DNA from: Leguminivora glycinivorella
Taxonomy: Eukaryota; Arthropoda; Insecta; Lepidoptera; Tortricidae
NCBI RefSeq assembly: GCF_023078275.1
Contig: NC_062981.1
Location: 20,390,846 to 20,454,845, forward strand
DNA length: 64,000 bases
Direction: 5' to 3'
Shown: one piece after another, positions 53,886-64,000 of the stretch
How positions within the stretch are numbered: the first letter of the stretch is position 1
How the letters are laid out: the number at the start of each line of letters is the position of its first letter
Program-made: the position numbers and the translations under genes
Notes under the pieces: model-generated
What the model was told of the DNA's origin: nothing
The model's input: the letters and a program-made list of their open reading frames with translations, nothing else
Database searches by the model: none

Positions 53886-54149
53886 CTATATTTCAGCCAT
53901 CGCCCACTGCTGAGCATAGGCCTCCCCGTCTCGGGCTAATCTCATACAGAAGTGCTCCGCAGTTTCTCGAATGTCATCCGCCCGACGAGCCAACGTATGC
54001 CAGGCGCTTCTTACATCCGATAGCGGCCACCATTCGGTCAACATTAGTGCTGCACAATTTTTCATGCCCCATAGGCACGTCCTAACGAAGTCCATATAAG
54101 TCAATGGTTTTAACCCTAAAATACTCAATAAGCGACGAACGCGCGACAC
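53886..54149 (-). pseudogene. RTE-like retrotransposon C-terminal fragment
   Basis: The minus-strand frame ends RLARDGEAYAQQWAMAEI, the GEAYVQQW tail of lepidopteran RTE proteins, preceded by ARRADDIRETAEHFC. The first half (LLSILGLKPLTYMDFVRTC) is not obviously RTE and may be fused or diverged sequence. 87 codons, no catalytic motif. Confidence 0.5.
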
Positions 54150-54569
54150 GCAAACAAAATGACATAAGTGTTGAATTTATACGCAACGAAAATGTATGTC
54201 GACACATTACTTGAGTGATGTAGGTATGCCTTTGTGAGTAGGTATTGTGATCTTAGTTTCTAGAGGACTTCCCCAAAACTTTTGCCTGATACATTTACCG
54301 CCTGCCGTGGTAAGACCTAATTTTTATTAAATCAATATCGGTAAAATCCCGGAGTAAACAACAAATTTAATATTTCTTACTTCCAGATTTTACCAATCGG
54401 CATCGGTAAACCCTAGGATTTACCGGTAAAACCTAGGTTTCACCGTACTTCGCGCTTTTACAGTAACATATTAACAAAAAATTATACATAGAAAACATCC
54501 AGACCGGATGTTATTTCATATCTACTGTCATCTAACATTGCTTTAACTTTATATCGTAAATATAGAATA
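54150..54569. other. CGGTAAA-rich stretch, otherwise unassigned
   Basis: Between about 54340 and 54445 the motif (A)TCGGTAAA or ACCGGTAAAACC recurs at least five times in both orientations, possibly a decayed inverted-repeat element. Confidence 0.45.
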
Positions 54570-54750
54570 CTAGCTTTTGCCCGCGGCTTCGCTCGCGTTA
54601 GAAAGAGACAAAAAGTAGCCTATGTCATTCTCCATCCCTTCAACTATCTCCACTGAAAAAATTACGTTAATTAATCGCTCCGTTTTGCCGTGAAAGACGG
54701 ACAAACAAACAGACACACACACTTTCCCATTTATAATATTAGTATGGATA
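54570..54750 (+). mobile_element. R2 repeat, complete
   Basis: CTAGCTTTTGCCCGCGGCTT through TTATAATATTAGTATGGAT; the cleanest R2 copy in the window (about 180 bases). Confidence 0.85.
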
Positions 54751-54962
54751 GTTTGCAATAGCACGCTATTATGAGAATATACATACAGTAGGTCAACTTA
54801 AATACTTAAACAACAAAACTATAAACAGCTGGAAGTTGTGTTAACGAAGTTTCGTGGAAATTAGTGAATAGGTGTCTCAAGGCCTTCCACGTGGTTTAAA
54901 TCGATCGAGTAGTTTGTGAAACTTGTGTCTGTGTTAGTTTTGTAATACCTAATAGGTACATA

Positions 54963-55316
54963 CAGCGTGTGTATTTCATACGGGCGAATAATTTATCCAG
55001 TTATAGTATCTGATCATACGAATCGTATAGGATAATCATTTTGTTAAAAGGTGTTATTAATTAAGAATAATTAATTTTTGAAATCTGGCCCAGCAGCAAT
55101 GTACACCATCCAATTAATTTGACATGACATAAATGTCATGTCGTAGTGACGTTTAGGTAGGTACGCTAATTGATGTGGACATAATACATTGCGTGCTGAA
55201 TTTTTATGTATGAAAAAAAAAATCTCATCTATTAAAAATAAAAACATGTAGTTAGGGTCCTCAGGTCTAATACTAATCGTCATTAAGATATTCGCCCGTA
55301 TGGAATAAACACGCTG
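54963..55316. mobile_element. 354-bp MITE with TA duplication
   Basis: CAGCGTGTGTATTTCATACG at the left and, mirrored, CAGCGTGTTTATTCCATACG at the right, continuing through GGCGAATA. TA at 54961-54962 and 55317-55318. Fits Tc1/mariner. Confidence 0.85.
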
Positions 55317-55866
55317 TATATTACGATATCACCTATAGTAGGTATACGATATAAGTGCTGCGGGCTTAAGGCCATGCATCGATAAATATTAGGATTTTAG
55401 ATTCACTGGTGTGCTTAGCCCCGGAAACCTAGAGATCTAATTTTTGGATATGTATATCTTGACTATATGATTGAAATTTTTGTACAAGTCGAAACACGAA
55501 AGCTTACAATTTTCTCGATAGAAATCTAACCCAAAGAGAGGTCTTAATTTTTCGTTTAACTAACATTGTGAGAAAAATATGCAACTTTAATCAGCCTAAC
55601 CTACTTTAAAGTGAAGGTTTCCAAATTATCTAGTCTCTCGTAGAAGGAAATATTTTTTATTATCGTATATACAAAGATTTATCATCATTTACGATATCAT
55701 GAATTCAACAGAAAACGGCCATTTTATGCGGTTTCGTTTCTCTTTCTTTCATACGTCAATAGTATACTCGCGTCCCTTTTGTCAAAAATGTCAGACGGCC
55801 GGCGGGCCCTGAGGAGGCAAGACCTATGTCAAATCGCGCAGCGTTTTTGACAATTTATTATTACGA
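55317..55866. other. No feature seen
   Basis: No supported feature. Confidence 0.4.
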
Positions 55867-56009
55867 AAATTTGGACGTAGTTTAGATAAAAGGATCCATT
55901 CTCAAAAAAATGACATTGAAATTAACGACTTTTCCTATTGACAGAAAGTTTAAATTCTATTGTCAATTTTTGTGTGTTCGGTCCTTTGACCTTAAACTAC
56001 GTCCATTTT
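55867..56009. repeat. 143-bp inverted repeat (GGACGTAGTTTA)
   Basis: AAATTTGGACGTAGTTTA is mirrored by TAAACTACGTCCATTTT; AAAGG next to the right arm fits a ~25-base imperfect terminal repeat. Confidence 0.65.
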
Positions 56010-56461
56010 GTGTATTTATTATGTATACGCATGTGTGCGTATTGCCAAAGCTACGTCAAACTTTATACTCTTTGAGTTACAAGATGCTATGAAATTTCGA
56101 CACGAACGATAATGTGTCCGTGGCCCTGTGGTACCAGCCATCAGCTAAATTTGCTAACTTCTAGGTGCCTTTTTTCCATTTTATTTCGAAATTTCTACTT
56201 TTTGTTTTTTTTTTCTTTCTTATTATACCAAATAAATTATAAAATAAAGAATTTAATATTGATTCATCTTCAAAAGACGAAAACCTTTTCTGAGGGAGCC
56301 TAACCTAATTGTCTACAATGTTGTTTTATATGTAGGTATATTGTACATAATTTACACAATTATAAGTGAAATAAAATAAAACAAAAATAAAAAATACATT
56401 CATTGAAAAATAAGAATAGATATTGCAATAAAAAAAAAATTACAATGTTTAAGTTGGTTGG
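56010..56461. other. No feature seen
   Basis: AT-rich; no supported feature. Confidence 0.4.
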
Positions 56462-56620
56462 CCACGCAACGGGATTTGAACCCACAACTCTGGAGTGAAA
56501 TCCTTACGTGTACATATTGGACTGGACTGGTCCTGCCGGCCTGCTAAAGCTGATGTCCCTTGTTCGAATCCCGCCAAGGGTATTTATTAGTGTGACGAGT
56601 ACTTACAGATATTTATTTGG
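56462..56620. mobile_element. Two tRNA-like SINE fragments
   Basis: Minus strand GTGGGTTCAAATCCCG (B-box-like, about 56473-56488) and plus strand CTTGTTCGAATCCCGCCAAG (about 56560) followed by GGTATTTATTAGTGTGACGA, which resembles the SINE at 31765. Confidence 0.55.
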
Positions 56621-57120
56621 CTCATTTTCTCATTTCATCATCTCCAAGGGCATTTACATAAACGACTCATGGTTTTATAGGTACTGATAAGTTGGTTGTG
56701 TTTCAGTACAATTTTAAAATGTTAAATCTGCCGTTTCGGCTTGGCTATTAAAACATAAGTAGTTATGTCGTTCCCTGCTATAATTCTTTGATATTTTATA
56801 CTTAGTACTTAGTACTTCGCTGTCAAACAACCTGTATGGTCTGTGCAGTGATTTTTCTGTTCTGCGGTTGTCTGTGATTAAAATTCGTTGACGTTAGTAT
56901 GTCAAAATATTTTATGTAGCGTATGCTAAAAATACAAAAGATAAAAAAACAACGGTATAATCAAAGAGTATAATAATAGTATTATAAAAAGAGAGCCATC
57001 TCTCGACCAAACGTGGACGCACGTTGATGCAAGCGCCCCAAGCGTGTTTTTGCTATACTAAATCTTATGTATGTGTGCACGCACACATGTTTACCTATAA
57101 TTATTACATTCCGGGCTCTC
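56621..57120. other. No clear feature
   Basis: GAGAGCC (56990) and GGGCTCTC (57113) might be the ends of a small inverted-repeat element, but the similarity is short. Confidence 0.4.
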
Positions 57121-57252
57121 GTAGTCACCAACAATGAGATGTATTTATTTTTTATTTTATTGACTACAATAATATCATCGCGTTTTTATTTCGTATAATA
57201 TTGTTGCAGACAATAAAATGTAAAAACAAAACATCTCATTATAGGTGACTAC
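57121..57252. mobile_element. 132-bp MITE (GTAGTCACC)
   Basis: GTAGTCACCAACAATGAGAT is mirrored by ATCTCATTATAGGTGACTAC. Confidence 0.75.
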
Positions 57253-57354
57253 ACAGTCAAGGGGCAGTCATGAAAAAGTAAAAAAAAATCAATATGTGCC
57301 GATTGATGTTCAATTTATTGTTTGATCACATATTATAATGTTTACACAAGCAAG

Positions 57355-57487
57355 CCTGACCAGAAATACATGACTTAGGCACCTTGTTGCGGAATTTCAT
57401 AAAAACTATTTTCTTCATAGGTATTATGCTGAATTGTCACCGCATGCATCACAATAACAGCGTCGGTCATAGTCATTTCTGGTCAGG
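57355..57487. mobile_element. 133-bp inverted repeat (CCTGACCAGAAAT)
   Basis: CCTGACCAGAAATACATGAC is mirrored by GTCATAGTCATTTCTGGTCAGG less a few bases. Confidence 0.75.
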
Positions 57488-57617
57488 ATTTAAATTATTA
57501 TTGTATTACATGACAGGGTAAAATAATTAACAATAAGTGTGCTAATAGTAAATAAATCACTAATACAAGAGGAAATTGGCCCGAAACCTGTCGCAGCAGT
57601 CTCACGAAATTTTAACG

Positions 57618-58395
57618 TCTATAATAAAGACTGTACACGATAAAATCTGGCCAAACATAATATGGCAAATCTTTTAATAGAAAGTGAATTTTCAAGCAGG
57701 ACCGTTTCCATATAATTTGTGGATATCAACCTACAAATTAAAGATATAAACATACCATAACGTTAGTTGGTCTATGAATTTTAGCAGTCTCATGGTACCA
57801 GTATTTTTTGTCCACTGTCTTCTGGCAGTCTTTACAAAACTTTCAAAGATTTTTTAATGTTCAATAATATTAGCCAAAATATAACTGATGACATACCTAC
57901 TGATTCCACAATAGTAAACATTTTTCTGATTGTAATAAGATTAAGTAAGTTCTGAGGTTTTCTAACTTTGCTGAGTTCGACTTTTTGACACTTTTTGGCT
58001 TTCCCATATAAAAACAACTTTCAGTGCTTGGAGTAGAAAGTCTTCCTGACTCCTAAATGTCGAAATGAGTTACAATAACTATTTTTTTGGTATGATGACA
58101 TTCTAATGCGTGTAAAACAGCTTTTAAAAATATAACTACAATTGTGAAAAGTGGGATAGGAAGCCTGTGAAGATTGTCAAAAAACGCTGGACAAAAAAAT
58201 TGAAATGTACTTTGCACTATATTCGGCGAAACTCACACATACTCATGCATCACGACGAAAAGCTACTATTATTACATAGTTTAAGATATACTGGTTAATA
58301 AAAGTACAAACATTACTTCAAAATGTGGATTCGGTGAAAAAATATTCCATATTATGCATGGCCGGATTTTATCGTGTACAGTCTTTACAAGAGGA
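57618..58395. repeat. Inverted repeat pair around 0.7 kb
   Basis: AGACTGTACACGATAAAATC followed by TGGCCA (57626 onward) is mirrored at about 58362-58388 with one mismatch; CATAATATGG continues both arms. A TIR element of about 0.8 kb is likely; the edges are unclear and there is no coding content. Confidence 0.6.
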
Positions 58396-58884
58396 GCTCT
58401 ACGCCAAAACCGAAATAAAAATGGCAAATAATGCAAGCACATTAACTTCTTTTTATAGTCATCTCAGTCCTCGTGTTATGTGTACAAATTTTTGTACAAA
58501 TTCAAAATTAATTTTGAACTTTTATTGAGTAACAAAATAAGGCCTTAGGAGGACAAAAGTAAATGACATTTTGCATAACCAAATATTGTTAAAAACATAG
58601 TTTTTGAGGTACACAAATTTAAATATACTTATTTTCATTAAAACTTAACGAGCCTTCACAATTATTTCAATGTTATCATTGATAAATAGAATGATTGATG
58701 ATTAAACCAATCGACGACGTTTGAAGAACGGCGTTGTTCATGTAGTCTGGGAGAAGACTTCTTGACTTGTCTTTTCCGAGGCCACGGGGACAAAGCCGTC
58801 CTTCAAACAACGGAAATTAGTTTAAAAACATAGTTACTCGCGAGTCCCGTTTGCAATTTTAAGTATTAATATTAATATAAATAA
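58396..58884. other. No feature seen
   Basis: No supported feature. This would be 3' flanking sequence of the transposase relic on the minus strand. Confidence 0.4.
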
Positions 58885-59149
58885 TTATTTCTTATTTTTA
58901 TGAATATTGTAATAAATTTGAGCACTTTTTTTAATAGGATCGTCGTTCTCTGTATATGTTTGCTTCCTCGACAAAATTCTATTTACAGAGCGACACCAAC
59001 TATGTATTAATACATTATTAGTAGTTTTAGTGAAAAAATGTTTAAATGAATCATGATGCTCTCCACAATTCGAAGGAAAGGCGACAAAAGAATCTGTTAA
59101 ATTCATTATATTTTCTTTTATATTATTTTTACTCAAAATTGTTTTTAAA
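58885..59149 (-). pseudogene. P-element/THAP9-like transposase, C-terminal segment
   Basis: The minus strand reads LKTILSKNNIKENIMNL, FPSNCGEHHDSFKHFFTKTT, IHSWCRSVNRIL, DDPIKKSAQIYYNIHKNKK and stop. The C.EH......F....I..WC..IN.IL pattern closes P-element-like transposases. It continues, after removal of 59152-61247 and one TA, in the same frame from the segment at 61250-61648. The stop at 58885-58887 looks like the natural end. Confidence 0.7.
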
Positions 59150-59151
59150 TA

Positions 59152-61247
59152 CAGTAAGTGCTGGACAAAATGCATCATACACTGATAATATAAAATAAAC
59201 TTTCTATTGTAATTTCTTTACCCTTAAACTTAATATCACAGTTGTATTGGAAAACTTTTAGCTAATTTCATGGCTTATAATATACAGATAATAACATATC
59301 AATGATCGTACAATTAATTTTTTACATGAGTATAATTAATATAAATATCAGTACTTTAGGCTCTGGACAAATTTGATCATACAGTAATTAAAATACGAAT
59401 GAAATGCAATGTAGTAGTGTGTATGGCTTTCATCTGCTTTAGATATCGCTGATTGTCTCGGAGGAACATTTTCTGTTAGAAACTGAAGGTATTTATCTAA
59501 CCCAAGCTTTTTCCTGTGTGCCTACTAAAGTAGGCAAAGTGGGTATAATTCAGAATGACATTTGATATTTTCTTTATTTTTCCAAAAACTTCCTTAAATT
59601 TTGGCATGGATTGATTACATGAGATTATGTTAGCCATTCAAGCTATTCATTCCTATTAATCATAACAAACGCATGAGATATACATACTGGTATTATTTTT
59701 CAGCCATCGCCCGTCTGAATATATATGATGTGTTTAATAAAGATGACTGAAAGAAAATACTAGAATGTCTATTTCATGCGTTCGTAGTGATTCATAGGAT
59801 TAAGAAGCTTCAATGGCTAACATAGTGTCATGTTATCAATCCTAGCCAAAATTTAAGGAAGTTTTTGGAAAAACAAAGAAAATATCCAATGTTATTCTGA
59901 ATTATACCCACTTTGCCTACTTTAGTAGGCACACAGGAAAAAGCTTGGGTTGGATAAATACCTTCAGTTTGTAACTGAAAATGTTCCTATGAGACAAGCA
60001 GCAATATCTAAAGCAGATGAAAGCCATACACAACTTGTACATTGCATTTCATTCGTATTTTAATTACTATTACTATTTTATTGTATGATCAAATTTGTTC
60101 AGAGCCAAAAGTACTAATATTTATACCCATGTTAAACAATAATTGTACAATCATTGATATGATATTGTCTGTATGTTGTACGCCATGAAATTAGCTAAAA
60201 GTTTTCCAACACAACTGTGATGTTAAGTTTAAAGCCCCATTTAGATGGTACGAGTTTCTCGCCTCGAACGTACGATTATCGAAGTACGAGAAAAAATATC
60301 GTATCATGTAAACTATGCGTACGATATCGCTCGGGAGGAGGCGATAATCGCCTCACCTTTGATGTTTGTATGTCTCCGTGTAAACAAAACACGTATGCGA
60401 GAATCGTATACGAGTTTATGCGCTACAGTCGAAATTAATTCTCTTTATCTAGAAACAGAAACCATGGTATTTTTATATTTACAGCTAACTCTCAGTAACA
60501 GCTAAAGCCAAAAATAAATTAGGGTTATCATTATCAATATTATATAGTGAATGCTATCATTTAAAATAAATCTTATCTATATTTTATGTTCAATAATATC
60601 CTAAACCTAATAGCAAGTATCGCAACCAAGATTTTATTAACTAGGTAACGCTACGGTCGAATTCATTATTTTCCCTATTATATAATTATTATTTAGACCG
60701 TCATAAATATTTTATAGTGTTTTTAATATTATTGGGTACTATTCCTCTTAAATTCAAATAAATTCAAAGTAAATTATATCCAACATTATAAAAAAGCATG
60801 TAATATATGTGTTTATAATTAATTAATTAGCAACTAAGCACGCAAGTTGACAGGCAAAACTCGCATGAAAATCGGTTCGCTCCGATTCGTGCGATAATCG
60901 CACGTTCGAGAAGAAATGTCATACGAGAACCGGTTTAGACGAGTCGAGAAATGTTATGGAAATATTTCCCGAAAATTCAACTCTCCGTCTAAACTATTTC
61001 GCCTGGCGATAATCGCCTGGCGAGTATCGCATACGATACTCGTATGCGAGTTTTTATTTCTCGCACCAATGTAAACGTTTTCGTACGATAATCGCCAGGC
61101 GATTATCGCATACGATAATGTCATACGAGTTTCTCGACCAAAACGGGCGAGAAACTCGTACCATCTAAATGGGGCTTAAGGGTAAAAAAATTATGATAGA
61201 AAGTTTATTTTATATGTCGGTGTATGATGCATTTTGTCCAGCACTGT
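59152..61247. mobile_element. Tc1/mariner-like long-hairpin element with TA duplication
   Basis: TA at 59150-59151 and 61248-61249. The right end, read backwards, is CAGTGCTGGACAAAATGCAT; the left is CAGTAAGTGCTGGACAAAAT (four extra bases). The arms stay complementary for about 480 bases (59152-59640 against 59800-61247 less the nested insert), separated by a ~160-base centre. CAGT..TGGACAAAA ends with TA fit Tc1/mariner. Without the nested insert it is about 1.15 kb, mostly arms, with no transposase. It interrupts the P-like transposase. Confidence 0.88.
60233..61176. mobile_element. 944-bp TAA-flanked element rich in CGATAATCG palindromes
   Basis: A perfect 29-base inverted end starting AGCCCCATTTAGATGGTACG. 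TAA flanks at 60230-60232 and 61177-61179. The opposite arm of the host hairpin shows the same site empty (TTACCCTTAAACTTAATATC near 59219). Both halves carry many copies of ACGATAATCGCC-type palindromes (60270-60350 and 60890-61110). A three-base TAA duplication suggests PIF/Harbinger. No transposase seen. The MITE at 36390 has related end motifs. Confidence 0.9.
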
Positions 61248-61249
61248 AT

Positions 61250-61648
61250 GTGACTGTTATGTCCTGTATTTCTCTAAAACTATTGTATAATGCATCCGAT
61301 GGATAGCAAAGCCAAATCTTGTTGGTATATTCTCTAGCCTGCATGAGAGTACCTTTTCCATTTTTGTTTGCGAGCAAAGAGTTTCGACATAGAGAACATT
61401 GTGTTTTTTTTTTAAACATTTAGTTAGGACCCAGCCACAAACATATTGCGCCTGCGTAGACGAATTGGCATTGTTTGTCGACTCTGATGTTAATGATTCC
61501 ATAAGTTTTTCGTTTATTTGCATATCGTTCTGTTTTTTTAAACTTTCTTTTTTTTTATTTTCGTCTAAAAAAAAATCTAAAGTTTGCAAGTATGAATTGA
61601 AATCTTCTTCGCAATTCGCGTTGATTGCCTGTTGGGAACTAAAGTTAT
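61250..61648 (-). pseudogene. P-element/THAP9-like transposase, middle-C segment
   Basis: The minus strand continues the 62795-63346 segment: NNFSSQQAINANCEEDFNSY, a Lys/Glu-rich stretch, then AQYVCGWVLTKCLK. At an A10 run (61402-61411) the frame must shift by one to continue as KKTQCSLCRNSLLANK and YPSDALYNSFREIQDITVTY. In P/THAP9 transposases the order is YVAG......C..C..L, then L.YPS..L...F. The unshifted frame stops at 61257. The run could be a real lesion or a sequencing slip. Confidence 0.75.
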
Positions 61649-61652
61649 TTAA

Positions 61653-62794
61653 CCCTTAATTTGGCAAAGTCCGGTGGGACGGACAGGTGATAATAAAAAA
61701 TATTTCGCTTTTTAGGTAGAATTTTATTTAATTTAACATATGGAAAGAGACTCTTTTATGATACATGCTTTGTATAAAAATACTATTTGACCACTGTCTA
61801 CACTCGTTTGACAGTTACTCGTCAAGATGGCACCGCATCAGAAGTCAACTGTTTTTAGCAAAATATTTATGCGTTTTTCTTTTGGTTTTTGTAAGAACAG
61901 GGTATTTCTGTTGTATAAATAATAAAATATATTACATAATAGTTGCAAGTGGTTATGTTTTCAATTTATTTCTCAATATCTAATACTCATAATCATCATC
62001 TAAACAAGTTGTCCGCCGCACCGGACAGTGCCAAATATATACTAAATACGATTTGTCCGCCGTGGCGGACTATGCCAATGTTACGGTGACACGTATTGTA
62101 ACAAATTATTATATTGTTTTGTTTATTATTTTGATTTTCTTGTTTTGGTGGCCTGCTTTTATGCTTAGATTTTTTATTTAATCCAACAGCGTGTGGTGCT
62201 GGACCAAGCAGTTAAAATTTTGGCACTTTTAGGTATACGTAGTGCGCGGATATTGTGAATGTTACATGTCGCGCGAGGGGCAATAAACATTAATGAAAAC
62301 CGGGTAGATCAAAATTTATAATTTCTTTGTCTGCCCCGAACATTGATATAATTAATTTCGGGTAGTTTTGTGTTGTTTACATCTTCGACGACATTTTGCT
62401 GGGACATCACTGTCACATCAGTCTGTCGTAATCACGGCCTGTGTAATCTGGCCAAAAAGTCGGAAAAAAGTTAAAATTATGATATTTGACTATAAATATG
62501 TGTCAGTTTGATTTTCATACAAAATTATTATATTTGTTAATTTTTAAAATAAATATATGTTAAGAAATACTTGTTTATTTTAAATGACCGTATGTTTGGC
62601 AGTGTCCGCCTCAGCGGACATATTAATTTATCCCAATATTTGGCAGAGTCCGCTGTGGCGGACATATTTTTTTCCAAAACTAATAAATCTAGATTTTTTT
62701 AAATATTTTTCGGACGCTTTAAAAACACCTGTAATTCAATATATTAAGTAAAATCGGAAAATTTATGTCACCAGAGTCTCTGCCAAATTAAGGG
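61653..62794. mobile_element. 1,142-bp piggyBac-like element with TTAA duplication
   Basis: TTAA at 61649-61652 and 62795-62798. Ends CCCTTAATTTGGCA and, mirrored, CCCTTAATTTGGCA are identical; CCC after TTAA is the piggyBac hallmark. Excision with one TTAA restores the host transposase frame exactly. Subterminal regions carry GTCCGCC...GGCGGAC-type palindromes next to TTTGGCA (left end, 62012, 62053, 62600, 62647). A diverged relative of the 15386-15677 element lies at about 62270-62500. No transposase, so non-autonomous. Confidence 0.9.
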
Positions 62795-63346
62795 TTAAGA
62801 GCAGAGATTTAAATGAACCTTCAAAAGTAGTGCATGTTGGCGAATTGTTTCGTACTCCCAAGCTTCTAATATTTCCAAAAAAGTTTTCAACCGGGTCCTG
62901 ATTAAAATTTCTTGTTAACATGCTATCTAGAGAATATTTTTGGCTAAGAATTTTCCAGATGGCTTGCATTCCCTCGATAGTTTTAATTAAATTTTTTGTA
63001 CTAGGAATATTTGTTTCGACGAGTCTAATTTTGTTTCCTATCTTCTTTTTTGATAAAAATTTAGCATTTTTAAAAAAAGTTATTGCCTTTCGCCACAGTT
63101 CATGGTGCTCTGATGTTTTGCGCACAGCTCCTCTATATAATTTGCCATTTGGCACATGAAATGTACCAGCATTCAAGCTAACGAATAGCTTATCAATCAA
63201 GAGAACAGGATTTATTAACTGTCGACATTCCTCGGGCAAGAGTCCTCTGGCAACGAAATGGTCTGTTGTTGTAGCCACGCTATGACTAAAAATCTGGGCA
63301 GCCATCTTCACTCTCATCTTTTTGAAGGCTTAGTTTGTGAAGGCTC
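62795..63346 (-). pseudogene. P-element/THAP9-like transposase, central exon
   Basis: The minus strand reads FKKMRVKMAAQIFSHSVATT, then GLLPEECRQLINPVLLIDKL and FNQDPVENFFGNIRSLGVRN, NNSPTCTTFEGSFKSLLL. The MRVK.AAQ.FSHSVA and NQD..ENFFG.IRS.G.RN.NPT...F...FK.LL blocks are diagnostic of P-element-like transposases (THAP9 family). A 3' splice-like CTTGTCTATTTTCAG ends at 63347, so the exon would start at 63346; a TAA at 63330-63332 precedes the MRVK frame, consistent with a one-base lesion. The N-terminal THAP domain is not in the window. The last 11 residues of the open frame belong to the piggyBac-like end. Confidence 0.85.
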
Positions 63347-63348
63347 CT

Positions 63349-64000
63349 GAAAATAGACAAGGAACAAAATTAATACATTAGTGCTAAAATAATATTACAT
63401 TTCAGCAAGAACACTCTGATATGTACACTACTAGTGAGGTAAGTGAGGTCATAGAAAAGGAACCCTCTCAGGAAAATGTAAAAAACCTAGTGTAAAATAT
63501 TTTGTTTCGAATTAAATAACAACTGTTGAATTGCATTAACAATATAAATAATTATCCCTGAAAAACCGACATACAATACTGCCCTGCTAAGCCGAAAGGC
63601 GCTAAGTCTGAGATACGCCTTTTTGGTTTTTTTTTCACCATTCAATAGCCATCACAATTGTGCGTCTAATGGTATAAGCCAAATAAGGCTATCTCTCTTA
63701 AATCTTTAAATAAAACCACTAACAATATTTTGTATATCTCAATTTTTCCTATAATTACTAAGAAGTTTGACGGCATCTCGATTTTCTTAAGCTAAATAGC
63801 CTTATATTGACATAGGTTAAACACGTTTAGAAATGGTCGCTAAATATTTTTACAGTTTTTCGAAAGCAACAAGCGTTAAGTCCATCCTTCGAACTACTTT
63901 CGGAGTTAGCCCTTTTACGCTTAGTAACTATCGATATTGTTATTTCTTCAATGATTGAGATACGGCTAAACTAACACAATATACCTACGAGTTAAAATGG
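63349..64000. other. No feature seen; would be intron of the P-like relic
   Basis: AT-rich sequence upstream (minus strand) of the splice-like site. No further transposase exon could be recognised before the window ends. Confidence 0.45.

Noticed and set aside
61399..61659. 86-codon plus-strand open frame
   Set aside because: Antisense shadow of the P-like transposase segment.

Overview
This 64 kb window looks like moth or butterfly (Lepidoptera) nuclear DNA with no recognisable host gene. It is AT-rich, and no open reading frame longer than 60 codons looks like an ordinary cellular protein. Nearly everything that can be identified is a transposable element, a fold-back repeat or a simple-sequence array. 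The lepidopteran assignment rests on dispersed repeat types I know from such genomes: elements beginning CTAGCTTTTGCCCGCGG and ending near TTATAATATTAGTATGGAT, ends reading GAAGTCGGTTAAAAA, AAACCGGTCAAGTGCG elements, RTE-type retrotransposon ends encoding a GEAxxQQW tail, and a tRNA-derived SINE with a GATGAT tail. No database search was possible.

Layout. 0-9 kb: dispersed repeats, an RTE retrotransposon end, and a LINE reverse-transcriptase relic split by a 1.5 kb TA-flanked insertion that carries a palindromic tandem array. 9-20 kb: many short inverted-repeat elements (MITEs), two SINEs and a CTATCG/CTATCC array. 20-23 kb: a fold-back element whose right arm is cut off by a 0.7 kb hexamer satellite (CCCAAT, CCCTAT, CCCTAA), followed by a three-unit tandem repeat. 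24-35 kb: MITEs, SINEs, a Penelope-like GIY-YIG endonuclease relic between 36-bp inverted repeats, LINE/RTE ends and a 235-bp tandem duplication. 36.4-39 kb: a 2.43 kb non-autonomous LTR retrotransposon with two LTRs that read the same, sitting inside a MITE arm. 39-45 kb: a hAT-like element with an 8-bp target duplication inside another MITE, a SINE and a LINE end. 45.3-50.7 kb: a repeated block on both sides of a nearly perfect 1.245 kb tandem duplication. 51-58 kb: further MITEs.

58.9-63.35 kb (minus strand): a decayed P-element/THAP9-like transposase broken by three insertions: a TTAA-flanked piggyBac-like element, a TA-flanked Tc1/mariner-like long-hairpin element, and a TAA-flanked element inside the right arm of that hairpin. 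Removing each insert with one copy of its target duplication restores the interrupted reading frame or the matching arm, so the insertion history can be read directly.

Nothing suggests genes working together as a pathway. The interest is in nested transposition, in structured ends (including hammerhead-ribozyme-like cores) and in recent duplications. Coordinates of repeat edges without target duplications are approximate to about 10 bases.
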